Shown: positions 18,493 to 26,647 of the stretch, one piece after another | How positions within the stretch are numbered: position 1 is the stretch's first letter | Layout of the letters: every line of letters starts with the position of its first letter | Source: Variovorax paradoxus | Lineage (GTDB): Bacteria > Pseudomonadota > Gammaproteobacteria > Burkholderiales > Burkholderiaceae_C | DNA length: 64,000 nt | Direction of reading: 5' to 3' | Assembly (NCBI RefSeq): GCF_009498455.1 | Contig: NZ_CP045644.1 | Span: 6,575,001-6,639,000, forward strand | The notes under the pieces: generated by a model | The model's input: only the letters and a program-made list of their open reading frames with translations | Databases searched by the model: none | Told to the model about the DNA's origin: nothing | Made by a program: the position numbers and the translations under genes

Positions 18493-19510
18493 GGTCCAGC
18501 GTCCAGACGCCGTGCGGCGAGCGGCCGACGTTCACCTGTCGCACGACCTTCTGGCTCGCCAGGTCGACCACCGTGAGCTTCTTGGCCCAGCGCGAGGTCA
18601 CGTACAGCGTCTTGCCGTCGGCCGACACGTCCATGCAGTCGGGGCCGCCCGGCACGTTGTAGGTCGCAACGACCTTCAGCGTGGTCAAGTCGATGCGGCT
18701 GATGCTGTTGGCCACCCGGTTGCTCACGAACACGGTCTTGCCGTCGCCGGCCGAGCGGAACGCGTGGGCGCCCTTGCCGGTGGGAATCTTGCCGACCAGC
18801 TTGGGCTGGGCGCCGGCCACGTCGAACACCTGCACGCCGTCGCTGCCGGTGAGGCCCACGAGCAGCGTCTTGTCGTTGTGGGCGCCGAAGATGTCGGCCG
18901 GCATGGCGCCGGTGGCCATGCGCCAGCGGACGGTCTGCGTCGGCAGGTCGACCGCAATCAGCTCGTCGCTGTCCTGCATGGTGACGTAGGCCACGGTGCT
19001 GGTGTTGTCGATCCAGATGTGGCTGGGCGTCTTGCCGGTGGCGATGCGCTTGGCCAGCTTCAGGTCCTTGCCGTCCCAGCGGTACACGTCGACGTGGTTC
19101 AGGCGGTTGGCCGCCGTGACGAACCACTTCATGTCGCGCGAGAACTGCAGCTGGTACGGATCGATGATGCCGTACACCACGCGCTGCACCTCGGCCGTGC
19201 GCGGGTCCAGGAAGGTGAGCGAGTCACCCGCCGAATTGGCCACGATGACCGACTTCTCGTCGGGCGTCATGTAGATGTGGTGCGGCTCCTTGCCGGTGGG
19301 AATGCGCTGCTTCTCGGTCCAGTCGACCGGGTTGATCACGCTCACGCTGGCGTCCAGCGAATTGAGCACAAAAACCGGTGGGGGGGCCGGCGGCGCCGCC
19401 GCGGCGGGGAGGGTCACCAGGGCTGTCAGGCAGGAGAAAAGGAAGGCCGCAATGCGGCCGTTCGGGCAGGCAGGAAGTCGCAAGGGAAGGTTCCGGGAGA
19501 GAGTTAACAA
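18476..19510 (-). CDS. Exported YncE-like beta-propeller protein
   Basis: A 344-residue periplasmic seven-bladed propeller of the YVTN/YncE family. Repeated units include IPTGKEPHHIYMTPD, IATGKTPSHIWID and IPTGKGAHAFRSAGD. A hydrophobic signal segment ends near PAAAAPP. The start assigned here is TTG at 19510; a second in-frame TTG about 27 bases later would also keep the signal peptide. No Shine-Dalgarno sequence is obvious for either. Function is unknown; relatives are often redox- or metal-linked. Confidence 0.82.
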   Translation of the reverse strand: MLTLSRNLPLRLPACPNGRIAAFLFSCLTALVTLPAAAAPPAPPPVFVLNSLDASVSVINPVDWTEKQRIPTGKEPHHIYMTPDEKSVIVANSAGDSLTFLDPRTAEVQRVVYGIIDPYQLQFSRDMKWFVTAANRLNHVDVYRWDGKDLKLAKRIATGKTPSHIWIDNTSTVAYVTMQDSDELIAVDLPTQTVRWRMATGAMPADIFGAHNDKTLLVGLTGSDGVQVFDVAGAQPKLVGKIPTGKGAHAFRSAGDGKTVFVSNRVANSISRIDLTTLKVVATYNVPGGPDCMDVSADGKTLYVTSRWAKKLTVVDLASQKVVRQVNVGRSPHGVWTLDHAKRT

Positions 19511-19588
19511 TCTTAACGGTCGAACCCGACGAACAGCTGACCGCCGACACCCCCTCCCCCGCTGTCGGACCCGGCGCCTTGACCTATG

Positions 19589-20332
19589 TCAAGCGGCGGC
19601 CCGGGGCACCGGCGCCCGCAGCTGGGCCACCTGCTCGGCCGTGAGCCAGCGCCATTGGCCCGGCGCCAGGTCGTCCGGCAACGCCAGGCCGCCGATGCGC
19701 GAACGGTGCAGCCCTTCGACCCGGTTGCCGACCGCGGCCAGCATGCGCTTGACCTGGTGGTACTTGCCCTCGGTGAGCGTGAGCCGCAGGTGCAGCGGGC
19801 TGTCCGATTCGCAGGCCGCCGCGCGCACGGGCTTCGGATCGTCGTCGAGCACCACGCCGGCCAGCAATTTGGCGATCTGCGCCTCGTCGATCGGGTGCTT
19901 GGCCGTCACCTCGTAGACCTTGGGCACGTGGTGCTTGGGCGAGCCCATCTTGTGGATGAACTGGCCGTCGTCGGTCAAGAGCAGCAGGCCGGTCGTGTCC
20001 TGGTCGAGCCGGCCGATGGCCTGCACGCCCTGCACGGCGCCCTTGTTGGGCCGCAGCCGCAGCGGCGACGGCAGCAGCGTGTAGATGCTCGGGTAGGTCG
20101 AGGGCTTCTGCGAGCACTCGGTGCCGGCCGGCTTGTGCAGCATCAGGTAGGCCTTGTCGTGGTACGCCCACTCGGTGCCCTGCACGGTGAACAGCAGGCC
20201 TTCGGGGTCGAGGTCGGCAAAGGGGTCGGTCACGGCCGCGCCGGCAATGCTCACGTGGCCTTGCTGGACCAGGCCCGCGCACACGCGGCGGGTGCCGAAG
20301 CCCTGGGTATAGAGGATGTCTTGCAGGTGCAT
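19589..20332 (-). CDS. rsuA: 16S rRNA pseudouridine-516 synthase RsuA
   Basis: A 247-residue enzyme with an N-terminal S4-like RNA-binding part and the RsuA catalytic core GRLDQDTTGL, whose Asp is the nucleophile, followed by SPKHHVPKVYEV and EGKYHQVKRMLAAVGNRV. These match RsuA rather than RluB/E/F. I placed the start at ATG 20332 (MHLQDILYTQGFG); the open frame extends 16 codons further into the upstream terminator, which argues against a longer protein. Confidence 0.9.
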   Translation of the reverse strand: MHLQDILYTQGFGTRRVCAGLVQQGHVSIAGAAVTDPFADLDPEGLLFTVQGTEWAYHDKAYLMLHKPAGTECSQKPSTYPSIYTLLPSPLRLRPNKGAVQGVQAIGRLDQDTTGLLLLTDDGQFIHKMGSPKHHVPKVYEVTAKHPIDEAQIAKLLAGVVLDDDPKPVRAAACESDSPLHLRLTLTEGKYHQVKRMLAAVGNRVEGLHRSRIGGLALPDDLAPGQWRWLTAEQVAQLRAPVPRAAA

Positions 20333-20341
20333 GAAAAATGA

Positions 20342-20376
20342 AAAAAGCGGCCGTGCCGACAGGGGCACGACCGCCT
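20342..20376 (-). terminator. Rho-independent terminator of ggt
   Basis: On the minus strand GCGG-t-CGTGCC is paired with GGCACG-g-CCGC around a six-base loop and followed by TTTTTT. It lies just after the ggt stop and ends ten bases before the rsuA start, separating the two transcripts. Confidence 0.88.
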
Positions 20377-20393
20377 TCAAGTGTGCCGCAGGT

Positions 20394-22130
20394 TCAGTAC
20401 CCGGCGGCCAAGCCCGTGTTGCGGCGCGGATCGTTGGCGCCGTAGAAGCGATTCGCGCCCACCGGTTTGCCGCCCAGCGAAGGCGCGCCGACGATGATCG
20501 CGGCCATGTGGTTGGCCGGCTGCGGCACGCCCAGGTTGTGGCCCATGTCGGTCAGGATCTTGCGGGTGTCGGGGCTGATCGCGAAGGTCTCGACGTTGGT
20601 CACGTCGGGCAGCCACTGCTGGTGGAAGCGCGGCGCATCGACGGCTTCCTGCACGTTCATGCCGTAGTCGACCACGTTCAGGATGGTGTGCAGCACGGCC
20701 GTGATGATGCGGCTGCCGCCGGGCGTGCCGACCACGAACACCGGCTTGCCGTCTTTCGACACGATGGTCGGGCTCATCGAGCTCAGCGGACGCTTGCCCG
20801 GCTCGATCTTGTTGGCCTCGCCCTGCACCAGGCCGTAGAGATTGGGCACGCCGACCTTCGAGGTGAAGTCGTCCATCTCGTTGTTCAGCAGCACGCCGGT
20901 CTTGTCGGCCGTGACCTTGGCGCCGAACCAGTCGTTCAGCGTGTAGGTCACCGACACCGCATTGCCCCACTTGTCGGTGATCGAGTAGTGCGTGGTGTTG
21001 CTGCCTTCATGCGGCGCCACGCCGGGCTTGATGTCCTTCGACACGCCGGCCTTCTTGGGGTCGATGGCGGCGCGGATCTTCGCGGCGTAGCCCTTGTCGA
21101 GCAGGCGGTCGAGCGGGTTCTTCACGAAGTCGGGGTCGCCCAGGTAGCTGTTGCGGTCCACGTAGGCGTGGCGCATGGCTTCGATCTGGTAGTGCACCGA
21201 CTCGGCCGAGCGGAAGCCCAGGTCCTTCAGCGGATAGCCCTCGAGGATGTTGAGCATCTCGCAGATGATCACGCCGCCCGAGCTCGGCGGCGGCGCCGAC
21301 ACCACGCGGTAGCCGCGGTAGTCGCATTCGACCGGCGCGAGTTCGCGCGTCTTGTACTGGTCGAGGTCGGCCTGCGTGATGATGCCCTTGCCGGCCTGGC
21401 TCGACGCCACGATCGCCTTGCCGACCCAGCCCTTGTAGAAGCCGTCGGTGCCCTTGGCGCTGATTTCCTTCAGCGTCTTGGCCAGGTCTTTCTGCACCAG
21501 CTTCTGGCCGACCGCGAAGGGCTCGCCCTTGTTCAGGAAGATCGCACCGGAGACCGGGTCTTTCTTGAAGTCGTTGGTGGCCGTGAGCAGCATGTCGATG
21601 TCGCCCTGCTCCAGCGCGAAGCCCTTGTCGGCCAGCTGGACCGATGGGGCGATGAGGTCGGCGCGCTTCATCGTGCCGTACTTCTCGCGCGCGTATTCCA
21701 TGCCCGACACCGAGCCCGGCACGCCCACGGCGAGGTGGCCGTTGGTGCTGAGGCCCTTGACGACGTTGCCGTCCTTGTCGAGGTACATGTTGGCCGTGGC
21801 AGCCAGCGGGGCCTTCTCGCGGAAGTCGAGAAAGGTCTTGCGGCCGTCGGCCAGCTGCACGGTCATGAAGCCGCCGCCGCCGAGGTTGCCGGCGGCCGGA
21901 TACACCACCGCCAGCGCATAGCCCACGGCCACGGCCGCATCGACCGCGTTGCCGCCGCGCTTGAGCACATCGACGCCGACCTTGCTGGCCAGGTGCTGCG
22001 CGCTCACGACCATGCCGTGCTCGGCCGCGACCGGCGCCTGCGACGCGGCCTGCGCGCCGCCGGCCGCCGCCAGGGTGAGCGCGGCCGCGACGGCCGCGCG
22101 CAAGGTGGGGGTCCACTTGAAGTGCTGCAT
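20394..22130 (-). CDS. ggt: Gamma-glutamyltransferase (periplasmic)
   Basis: A 578-residue autocatalytic N-terminal-nucleophile hydrolase that transfers or hydrolyses the gamma-glutamyl group of glutathione. A signal peptide (1 to about 27) is followed by the large subunit. Processing should occur before Thr379 in NTTHYSITD, which becomes the nucleophile of the small subunit. RPLSSMSPTI and GTPGGSRII supply oxyanion and substrate residues. The start ATG at 22130 is fixed by the signal peptide. It has its own terminator. Confidence 0.95.
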   Translation of the reverse strand: MQHFKWTPTLRAAVAAALTLAAAGGAQAASQAPVAAEHGMVVSAQHLASKVGVDVLKRGGNAVDAAVAVGYALAVVYPAAGNLGGGGFMTVQLADGRKTFLDFREKAPLAATANMYLDKDGNVVKGLSTNGHLAVGVPGSVSGMEYAREKYGTMKRADLIAPSVQLADKGFALEQGDIDMLLTATNDFKKDPVSGAIFLNKGEPFAVGQKLVQKDLAKTLKEISAKGTDGFYKGWVGKAIVASSQAGKGIITQADLDQYKTRELAPVECDYRGYRVVSAPPPSSGGVIICEMLNILEGYPLKDLGFRSAESVHYQIEAMRHAYVDRNSYLGDPDFVKNPLDRLLDKGYAAKIRAAIDPKKAGVSKDIKPGVAPHEGSNTTHYSITDKWGNAVSVTYTLNDWFGAKVTADKTGVLLNNEMDDFTSKVGVPNLYGLVQGEANKIEPGKRPLSSMSPTIVSKDGKPVFVVGTPGGSRIITAVLHTILNVVDYGMNVQEAVDAPRFHQQWLPDVTNVETFAISPDTRKILTDMGHNLGVPQPANHMAAIIVGAPSLGGKPVGANRFYGANDPRRNTGLAAGY

Positions 22131-22189
22131 GGAAAAGTCTCCTCTGTGCGTTGGATGAAGAATGAGGGAGGGGCGAAGGGTGTGTGCCG

Positions 22190-23785
22190 TCAGGCCGTGA
22201 GCAGCGCCTTGCGCCGCAGGCTCTGCAGCGCCTGCGCGACCTGCTCCTGCGAAAAATCGTGAAGCGCCGACGGCTCGGTCAGCGGCTGGTCGTCCTTGAG
22301 GAAGCGCAGGCGTCCGGCGCGCACCTCGTCGAGCAGGAAAGCGGCCAGCGCTTCGTGGGTGTGCGCCCCGTCGAGCAGCGGCAGCAGGCTGCGCTCGAGC
22401 ACCGAGAGCGACACCGGCTCGTGCCACTGGTTGCAGACGACGGCCGTCGCTTGCGACGCGGGCACGCCGGCCACCGCGCGGCGCACCGGCTCCAGCACCT
22501 GCGGCAGCGCGGACACCGATGAAACCGCCGGCACCGGCGTGCGCCGGATGCGCAGCGCGCCCAGGATCAAAAGCTCCTCGAGCATGGCGAGCACGATGGG
22601 CTCGACGGCCGCGCGCGGTTCGCCGGTGAGCGTTACCACCGCGGCCAGCAGCGCCTCGGTCGACATCGAACACGGATAGCTCGCATCGAGCGCCTGCGCC
22701 ACCGCCTTGTGCGCCGGCAGCCGCAAGGTGACCTTCAGGTCGCGCAGCGCGGTGCAGGGCTGCTCGCGCGCATCCATGGTGAGCGCATCACCACCATCGA
22801 CGCGGAAGAGGCCGGCGAACTCCAGCGCGCGCAGGCGGGGGACTTCGAGCCGGTAGCGGATGTTCGCGGCGTTGCCCTGCTTCACCAGCAGCGTCTGGCG
22901 GAAGGTGCGGTTGACGAGAAAGTCGAGGTACTGCTCCATCATCACCTGGCTGCCGCCGCATTCGCGCAGCAGCGGGTCGCGCACCTTCTCGCCGTAGTTC
23001 TGCACGAACATCGTCGAGGGCTCTGCGTCGCACAGGTAGGCCAGCCCGCGGGCCTCGGCACGCGCGACGAACTCCTTGAAATAGCAGGGCTCGTTGCAGG
23101 GCTCCAGGAACTCGTGCAGCAGGTAGTAGTTGCCGGAATTGCGAACGATCGGCATCGTCTCTTCGAGCGTCTTCTTGAGCACGCTGTCGGGCCGTGCCGA
23201 CTGCTCGAGAAACTCGAGCATGCCGCGCGCGTACGAGAGCTTTTCTTCGGGCGTGTCGCGCGGGCCGCCGCGCAGGATCATCGCGTCGCGCACGATCTCG
23301 CGCGCCTTCCAGCCCGGGTAGACGTTGTAGCTCACGTACACCACGCCATTGGGCGCGAGGTTCTCGGCGCACACGCGCAGGATGGCGTCCTGCACCGGCC
23401 CCGGCACCCAGCTGTAGACGCCGTGGCAGACGATGTAGTCGAACTCGCCGAACGAGGCGTCGATGTCGGCGATGTTGAAGGTCTTGAGCTCGATGTTCGA
23501 CAGCCCCGCGTGGTCGAGCGCCGCGGCGCCCTGGGCCACCTGCACGCGCGACAGGTCGACGCCCACCGCGCGCGCCTCGGGGTGGCGCACCGCGAACGGA
23601 ATCAGGTTGCCGCCGGCGGCGCAGCCCAGCTCCAGCACGCGCGCCTTGCGGGGCGGCGGCGCATCAAGGCCGAACAGGAAGGCCAGGGCTTCCAGGTGCT
23701 CCACGGCGGATTGGGGGAACGGGTGCGAGTCGTAGGGCACCGCATCGTAGTAACTGGTGAGCGTGGAAGTCAGAGAGTCCGGCAC
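22190..23785 (-). CDS. Class I methyltransferase with methyltransferase regulatory domain
   Basis: A 531-residue protein starting at GTG (AAAGGA upstream). Residues about 20-200 are a SAM-binding Rossmann domain with VLELGCAAGGN and DYIVCHGVYSWV. It is followed by a domain of the MethyTransf_Reg type (PF10119; EFLEPCNEPCYFKEF), and a winged-helix-like C-terminal part. The architecture resembles the protein-lysine methyltransferases of Rickettsia that modify outer-membrane protein OmpB. The substrate here is unknown. It is a single gene with ggt downstream. Confidence 0.82.
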   Translation of the reverse strand: MPDSLTSTLTSYYDAVPYDSHPFPQSAVEHLEALAFLFGLDAPPPRKARVLELGCAAGGNLIPFAVRHPEARAVGVDLSRVQVAQGAAALDHAGLSNIELKTFNIADIDASFGEFDYIVCHGVYSWVPGPVQDAILRVCAENLAPNGVVYVSYNVYPGWKAREIVRDAMILRGGPRDTPEEKLSYARGMLEFLEQSARPDSVLKKTLEETMPIVRNSGNYYLLHEFLEPCNEPCYFKEFVARAEARGLAYLCDAEPSTMFVQNYGEKVRDPLLRECGGSQVMMEQYLDFLVNRTFRQTLLVKQGNAANIRYRLEVPRLRALEFAGLFRVDGGDALTMDAREQPCTALRDLKVTLRLPAHKAVAQALDASYPCSMSTEALLAAVVTLTGEPRAAVEPIVLAMLEELLILGALRIRRTPVPAVSSVSALPQVLEPVRRAVAGVPASQATAVVCNQWHEPVSLSVLERSLLPLLDGAHTHEALAAFLLDEVRAGRLRFLKDDQPLTEPSALHDFSQEQVAQALQSLRRKALLTA

Positions 23786-23917
23786 GAACGTCCTTTGGGG
23801 AGCGGAAGGGGCTGCGGCAGTGCTCGCAGACTATAGCCCCGCGCCCCGGCAAAAAGAAGCCGGCGCTCCTCGACACGCCCGCCCCTCGCCGTGGACCCGT
23901 GCGCCCACGCGACTCTT

Positions 23918-23923
23918 TAGAAT
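23918..23923 (+). promoter_or_regulatory. Candidate -10 box of a leaderless transcript
   Basis: TAGAAT is followed by GGCCCG and the ATG at 23930, exactly the geometry and even the spacer seen before moeA at 2737. No Shine-Dalgarno sequence precedes the ATG, so translation from a leaderless message is likely. Confidence 0.45.
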
Positions 23924-23929
23924 GGCCCG

Positions 23930-24136
23930 ATGAACTGGCGCATCACTCTGTTTCCCCTGGCTTTGGTCATTGCCGGCTGCTCGTCGCCGCCCAACCAGAT
24001 CGTTCCCTTCCGCGACGGTGTGCTGCGCGCCATGACCTACACGCAGGCCTCCGACTACTGCAGCGCCAAGGGGCAAGACCCCAAGTGGCTGGGCAAGGCC
24101 CCCGCCGAATCCGGCGTGCTGTTCCAGTGCCAGTGA
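23930..24136 (+). CDS. Small lipoprotein
   Basis: A 68-residue lipoprotein with a short signal segment and lipobox VIAGC, leaving about 53 mature residues with one Cys pair (DYCSAKG and FQCQ at the end) that could form a disulfide. I recognise no domain. It faces the methyltransferase gene divergently and has its own leaderless-type promoter. Confidence 0.75.
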   Translation: MNWRITLFPLALVIAGCSSPPNQIVPFRDGVLRAMTYTQASDYCSAKGQDPKWLGKAPAESGVLFQCQ

Positions 24137-24183
24137 GCCGCTGAAGCCGGAGGGCCGAAGCCGGCCCCCGCGACTCTTTTTCC

Positions 24184-24678
24184 TCAGCTCTTGCGGGTGC
24201 GCTTCGTCTGCCCGCCGCCTGCCGGGCCGCTGGCCGCCGACTGACGGGAACGGTCAGGCTCCGCCGGTTGCGAAATCTGTCCCAGCCGTTCGCCGGTTTC
24301 GGACGTGTCGCCCTTCGCGGCCGCATCCCCCAGCGTCAGCACGCCGACGAGGCGCCGCTCGCGGTCCACCACCGGCAGGCGGCGGATCTGCAATTCGCCC
24401 ATCGTGCGCAAGGCTTCCTCCACGGACACATCGTCGAAACACCAGCGCACCTGCCCGCTCATGATGGCGTCGAGGTGGGTGGTTTCCGGCGGCAGCTTCT
24501 GCGCCACGCCGCGCACGGCGATGTCGCGGTCGGTGACGACGCCCACGAGCCGCTCGCCGTCGCACACGGGCAGCACGCCCACATCGAGTTCTTCCATCGC
24601 CTGGGCGGCGTCGCACAGCGTGTCGGTGGGCGCGGCGGTGCGTACGCCGCGCGTCATGAGTTCGTTGACCTGGGTCAT
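24184..24678 (-). CDS. CBS-domain protein
   Basis: A 164-residue protein of two tandem CBS domains (about 8-62 and 75-132), with the hallmark VGVVTDRDIAVRG and LVGVLTLGDAA segments that bind adenine nucleotides. A basic, glycine/serine-rich tail follows. The start at 24678 has AGGAG eight bases upstream. The domain layout and motifs closely parallel the CBS protein at 49228, so the two are paralogues. A stress or energy-sensing role is likely, but no partner is visible. Confidence 0.9.
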   Translation of the reverse strand: MTQVNELMTRGVRTAAPTDTLCDAAQAMEELDVGVLPVCDGERLVGVVTDRDIAVRGVAQKLPPETTHLDAIMSGQVRWCFDDVSVEEALRTMGELQIRRLPVVDRERRLVGVLTLGDAAAKGDTSETGERLGQISQPAEPDRSRQSAASGPAGGGQTKRTRKS

Positions 24679-24831
24679 GGTGGCTCCTTGGTGGTGTGCG
24701 TCGGCCTCGCAGGCGACCACCCGCGATGGAAAAACCGGCGCAACGTCAAACCACCGTAGCCCCGCGTCGCGGGGCCGGTGTCAGGCCATGAACGGCATCG
24801 GCGTGGGAATCGACTGGCGTGCGCCTGCGGC

Positions 24832-25269
24832 TCAGGCGTCGATGTCGATGAGGGCCAGGCCGCTCTCGCGGTCGCAGGTCTTGCGCAGGTAGCCCGGCGA
24901 TTCGACCAGCAGCACCTCGAGCGTGGGCTGCACGGTGGCCTGCAGCACATGGCCGCCGATCGTGCTGCCGTCGCGCCGGCCCAGCACGGCGTGCGCATGC
25001 ACCGTGGGCTGGTCGCCATCGAGCGCGACGTCGCCGTTGAGGGACAGCACCTCGACCTGCTCCCCGACGGGAATGCGCTCGTATTCCTTGCGCTCCCAGT
25101 CGAAGTACCCCAGCACCGCCCCGCGCAGTGCACCGATCGCGCTGAAGCGGCTGGCCGACAGCCCGTGCGTCTTCGCAAACTCTTCGAGCAGGGGCATGAC
25201 TTCGTCGCCCGTCTCGAACACCAGGGCGATGGTCCGCTCGGGGCCGGCGTTGAGGATCTTGGATTTCAT
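24832..25269 (-). CDS. PPC/DUF296-domain protein
   Basis: A 145-residue single-domain PPC protein (plant and prokaryote conserved, DUF296). It shows FSAIGALRGAVLGYFDW, the histidine pair VHAHAVLGRRDG that binds metal in the trimeric fold, and GGHVLQATVQPTLEVLL. Members are described as DNA-binding or metal-binding; the bacterial role is unclear. The start ATG at 25269 is chosen by the fold. Confidence 0.9.
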   Translation of the reverse strand: MKSKILNAGPERTIALVFETGDEVMPLLEEFAKTHGLSASRFSAIGALRGAVLGYFDWERKEYERIPVGEQVEVLSLNGDVALDGDQPTVHAHAVLGRRDGSTIGGHVLQATVQPTLEVLLVESPGYLRKTCDRESGLALIDIDA

Positions 25270-25297
25270 GGCGGGGCGGGTCCTTTCGATGGTCGGG

Positions 25298-25669
25298 TCA
25301 GCGCGGGGAGTTCTGCTTGCAGTCCTCGGCGGTGCCCCGGCAGTCGTCTTGGCGCGAGGGCGCACCGGGATCGTCGGCACGCGGCTTGTTGCTGTCCTTG
25401 TCTTCGCCGGCGGGCTTGGGGTCGACCGGCGGCTTTTTCACCAGGCCGGGATCGCGGTCGGGCGGCGCGGGCTTCACCAGCCGCGGATTGCCATGGGCAG
25501 GCGGCTTCACGAGGAACTCGGAGTCGGGCTGTGCTTCAGGCCGAACCGGTGGGGGTGGCGGCTTGTCGGCCGGCTGCGCGGCAACCGGAGCGGCGATCAG
25601 CACCGCAAGAACCCCGAGGGCGAGGCGTGAAGTCACTGTGGATTTCGTTGAATTGCGCATGGCGTTCAC
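25298..25669 (-). CDS. Proline-rich exported protein
   Basis: A 123-residue protein with a signal peptide ending PVAAQ and a mature chain dominated by proline and charged residues (repeated LVKPP-like units), probably disordered, with two cysteines close to the C-terminus (DDCRGTAEDCKQ). ATG at 25660 is an alternative start. Twenty-eight bases separate it from the PPC gene, so they may be co-transcribed. No function is assignable. Confidence 0.6.
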   Translation of the reverse strand: MNAMRNSTKSTVTSRLALGVLAVLIAAPVAAQPADKPPPPPVRPEAQPDSEFLVKPPAHGNPRLVKPAPPDRDPGLVKKPPVDPKPAGEDKDSNKPRADDPGAPSRQDDCRGTAEDCKQNSPR

Positions 25670-25849
25670 CCATGCGCCGAAGGTTTCACCGGCGCGGTCC
25701 GGGCGGTGTAGGCCTCCTTCGCCAATGGCCGCAAGTCAGCGACCCCGTGCCCGGGCATTCCGTCAGGCAAACATGACATCGTCCGACAGGACGCAGGCCG
25801 CTGCCGCGCGCCAATCGGGCGACCGATCCGACCGACGGAGCACCACCCC

Positions 25850-26632
25850 ATGTCCACACGAACCGCCGACCACGCCGCCACCGACAAAACCGCCACGCTG
25901 TACCGCATGGTCATGCCTGGGCACATCTGCCCCTTCGGCCTGAAGGCGCGCTTCCTGCTGCGGCGCAAAGGCTACGCGGTCGACGACCGGTGGCTGAAAA
26001 CGCGCGAGCAGACCGACGCCTTCAAGGCCGAGCAGCAGGTGAAGACCACGCCGCAGGCCTTCATCGACGGGCGCCGCATCGGCGGCTACGACGACCTGCG
26101 CCGCCACTTCGGCCTCGCGGTGCGCGAGCCCGGCGAGACCTCGTACCGGCCGGTGATCGCGGTCTTCGCCGTGGCGCTGCTCATGGCCGGCGCGAGCCTG
26201 CTGGCGGCGGGCCAGACGCTGGCGAGCCCGCAGCTGCTGTCGTCGTTCATCGCCTTCGCGATGTGCATCCTGGCGCTGCTCAAGCTGCAGGACGTGGAGA
26301 GCTTCTCGACCATGTTCCTCAACTACGACCTGCTGGCCCGGCGCTTCGTGCTGTATGCCTACCTCTATCCGTTCGCGGAGCTGCTGGCCGGCGTGCTGAT
26401 GGTGGCGGGCCGGCTGCACGCGGTGGCGATTCCCGTGGCGCTGTTCATCGGCAGCGTGGGCGCGGTGTCGGTGCTCAAGGCCGTGTACGTCGACCGGCGC
26501 GAACTCAAGTGCGCCTGCGTCGGCGGCAGCAGCAACGTGCCGCTGGGCTTCGTGTCGCTGACCGAGAACCTGATGATGGTGGCGATGGCGCTGTGGATGC
26601 TCGCCGGCACCGCCGGCACCGCCGGCGCGTGA
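25850..26632 (+). CDS. Glutaredoxin domain fused to a MauE/DoxX-like membrane domain
   Basis: A 260-residue protein. Residues about 14-90 are a glutaredoxin with the active site HICPFG, so only one cysteine (monothiol), plus the cis-Pro motif KTTPQAFI and GGYDDL. Residues about 98-260 hold four or more membrane helices of the MauE type, with the typical loop ELKCACVGGSSNVPLG. MauE-like proteins pass or handle disulfides in the periplasm. A nine-base unit repeats at the 3' end (TAGTAG residues). It converges on the polysaccharide locus. Confidence 0.85.
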   Translation: MSTRTADHAATDKTATLYRMVMPGHICPFGLKARFLLRRKGYAVDDRWLKTREQTDAFKAEQQVKTTPQAFIDGRRIGGYDDLRRHFGLAVREPGETSYRPVIAVFAVALLMAGASLLAAGQTLASPQLLSSFIAFAMCILALLKLQDVESFSTMFLNYDLLARRFVLYAYLYPFAELLAGVLMVAGRLHAVAIPVALFIGSVGAVSVLKAVYVDRRELKCACVGGSSNVPLGFVSLTENLMMVAMALWMLAGTAGTAGA

Positions 26633-26647
26633 CCGGCCAACGCCACC

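Noticed and set aside
19511..19588. Promoter for the beta-propeller gene
   Set aside because: The segment is AT-poor and no -35/-10 pair stood out.
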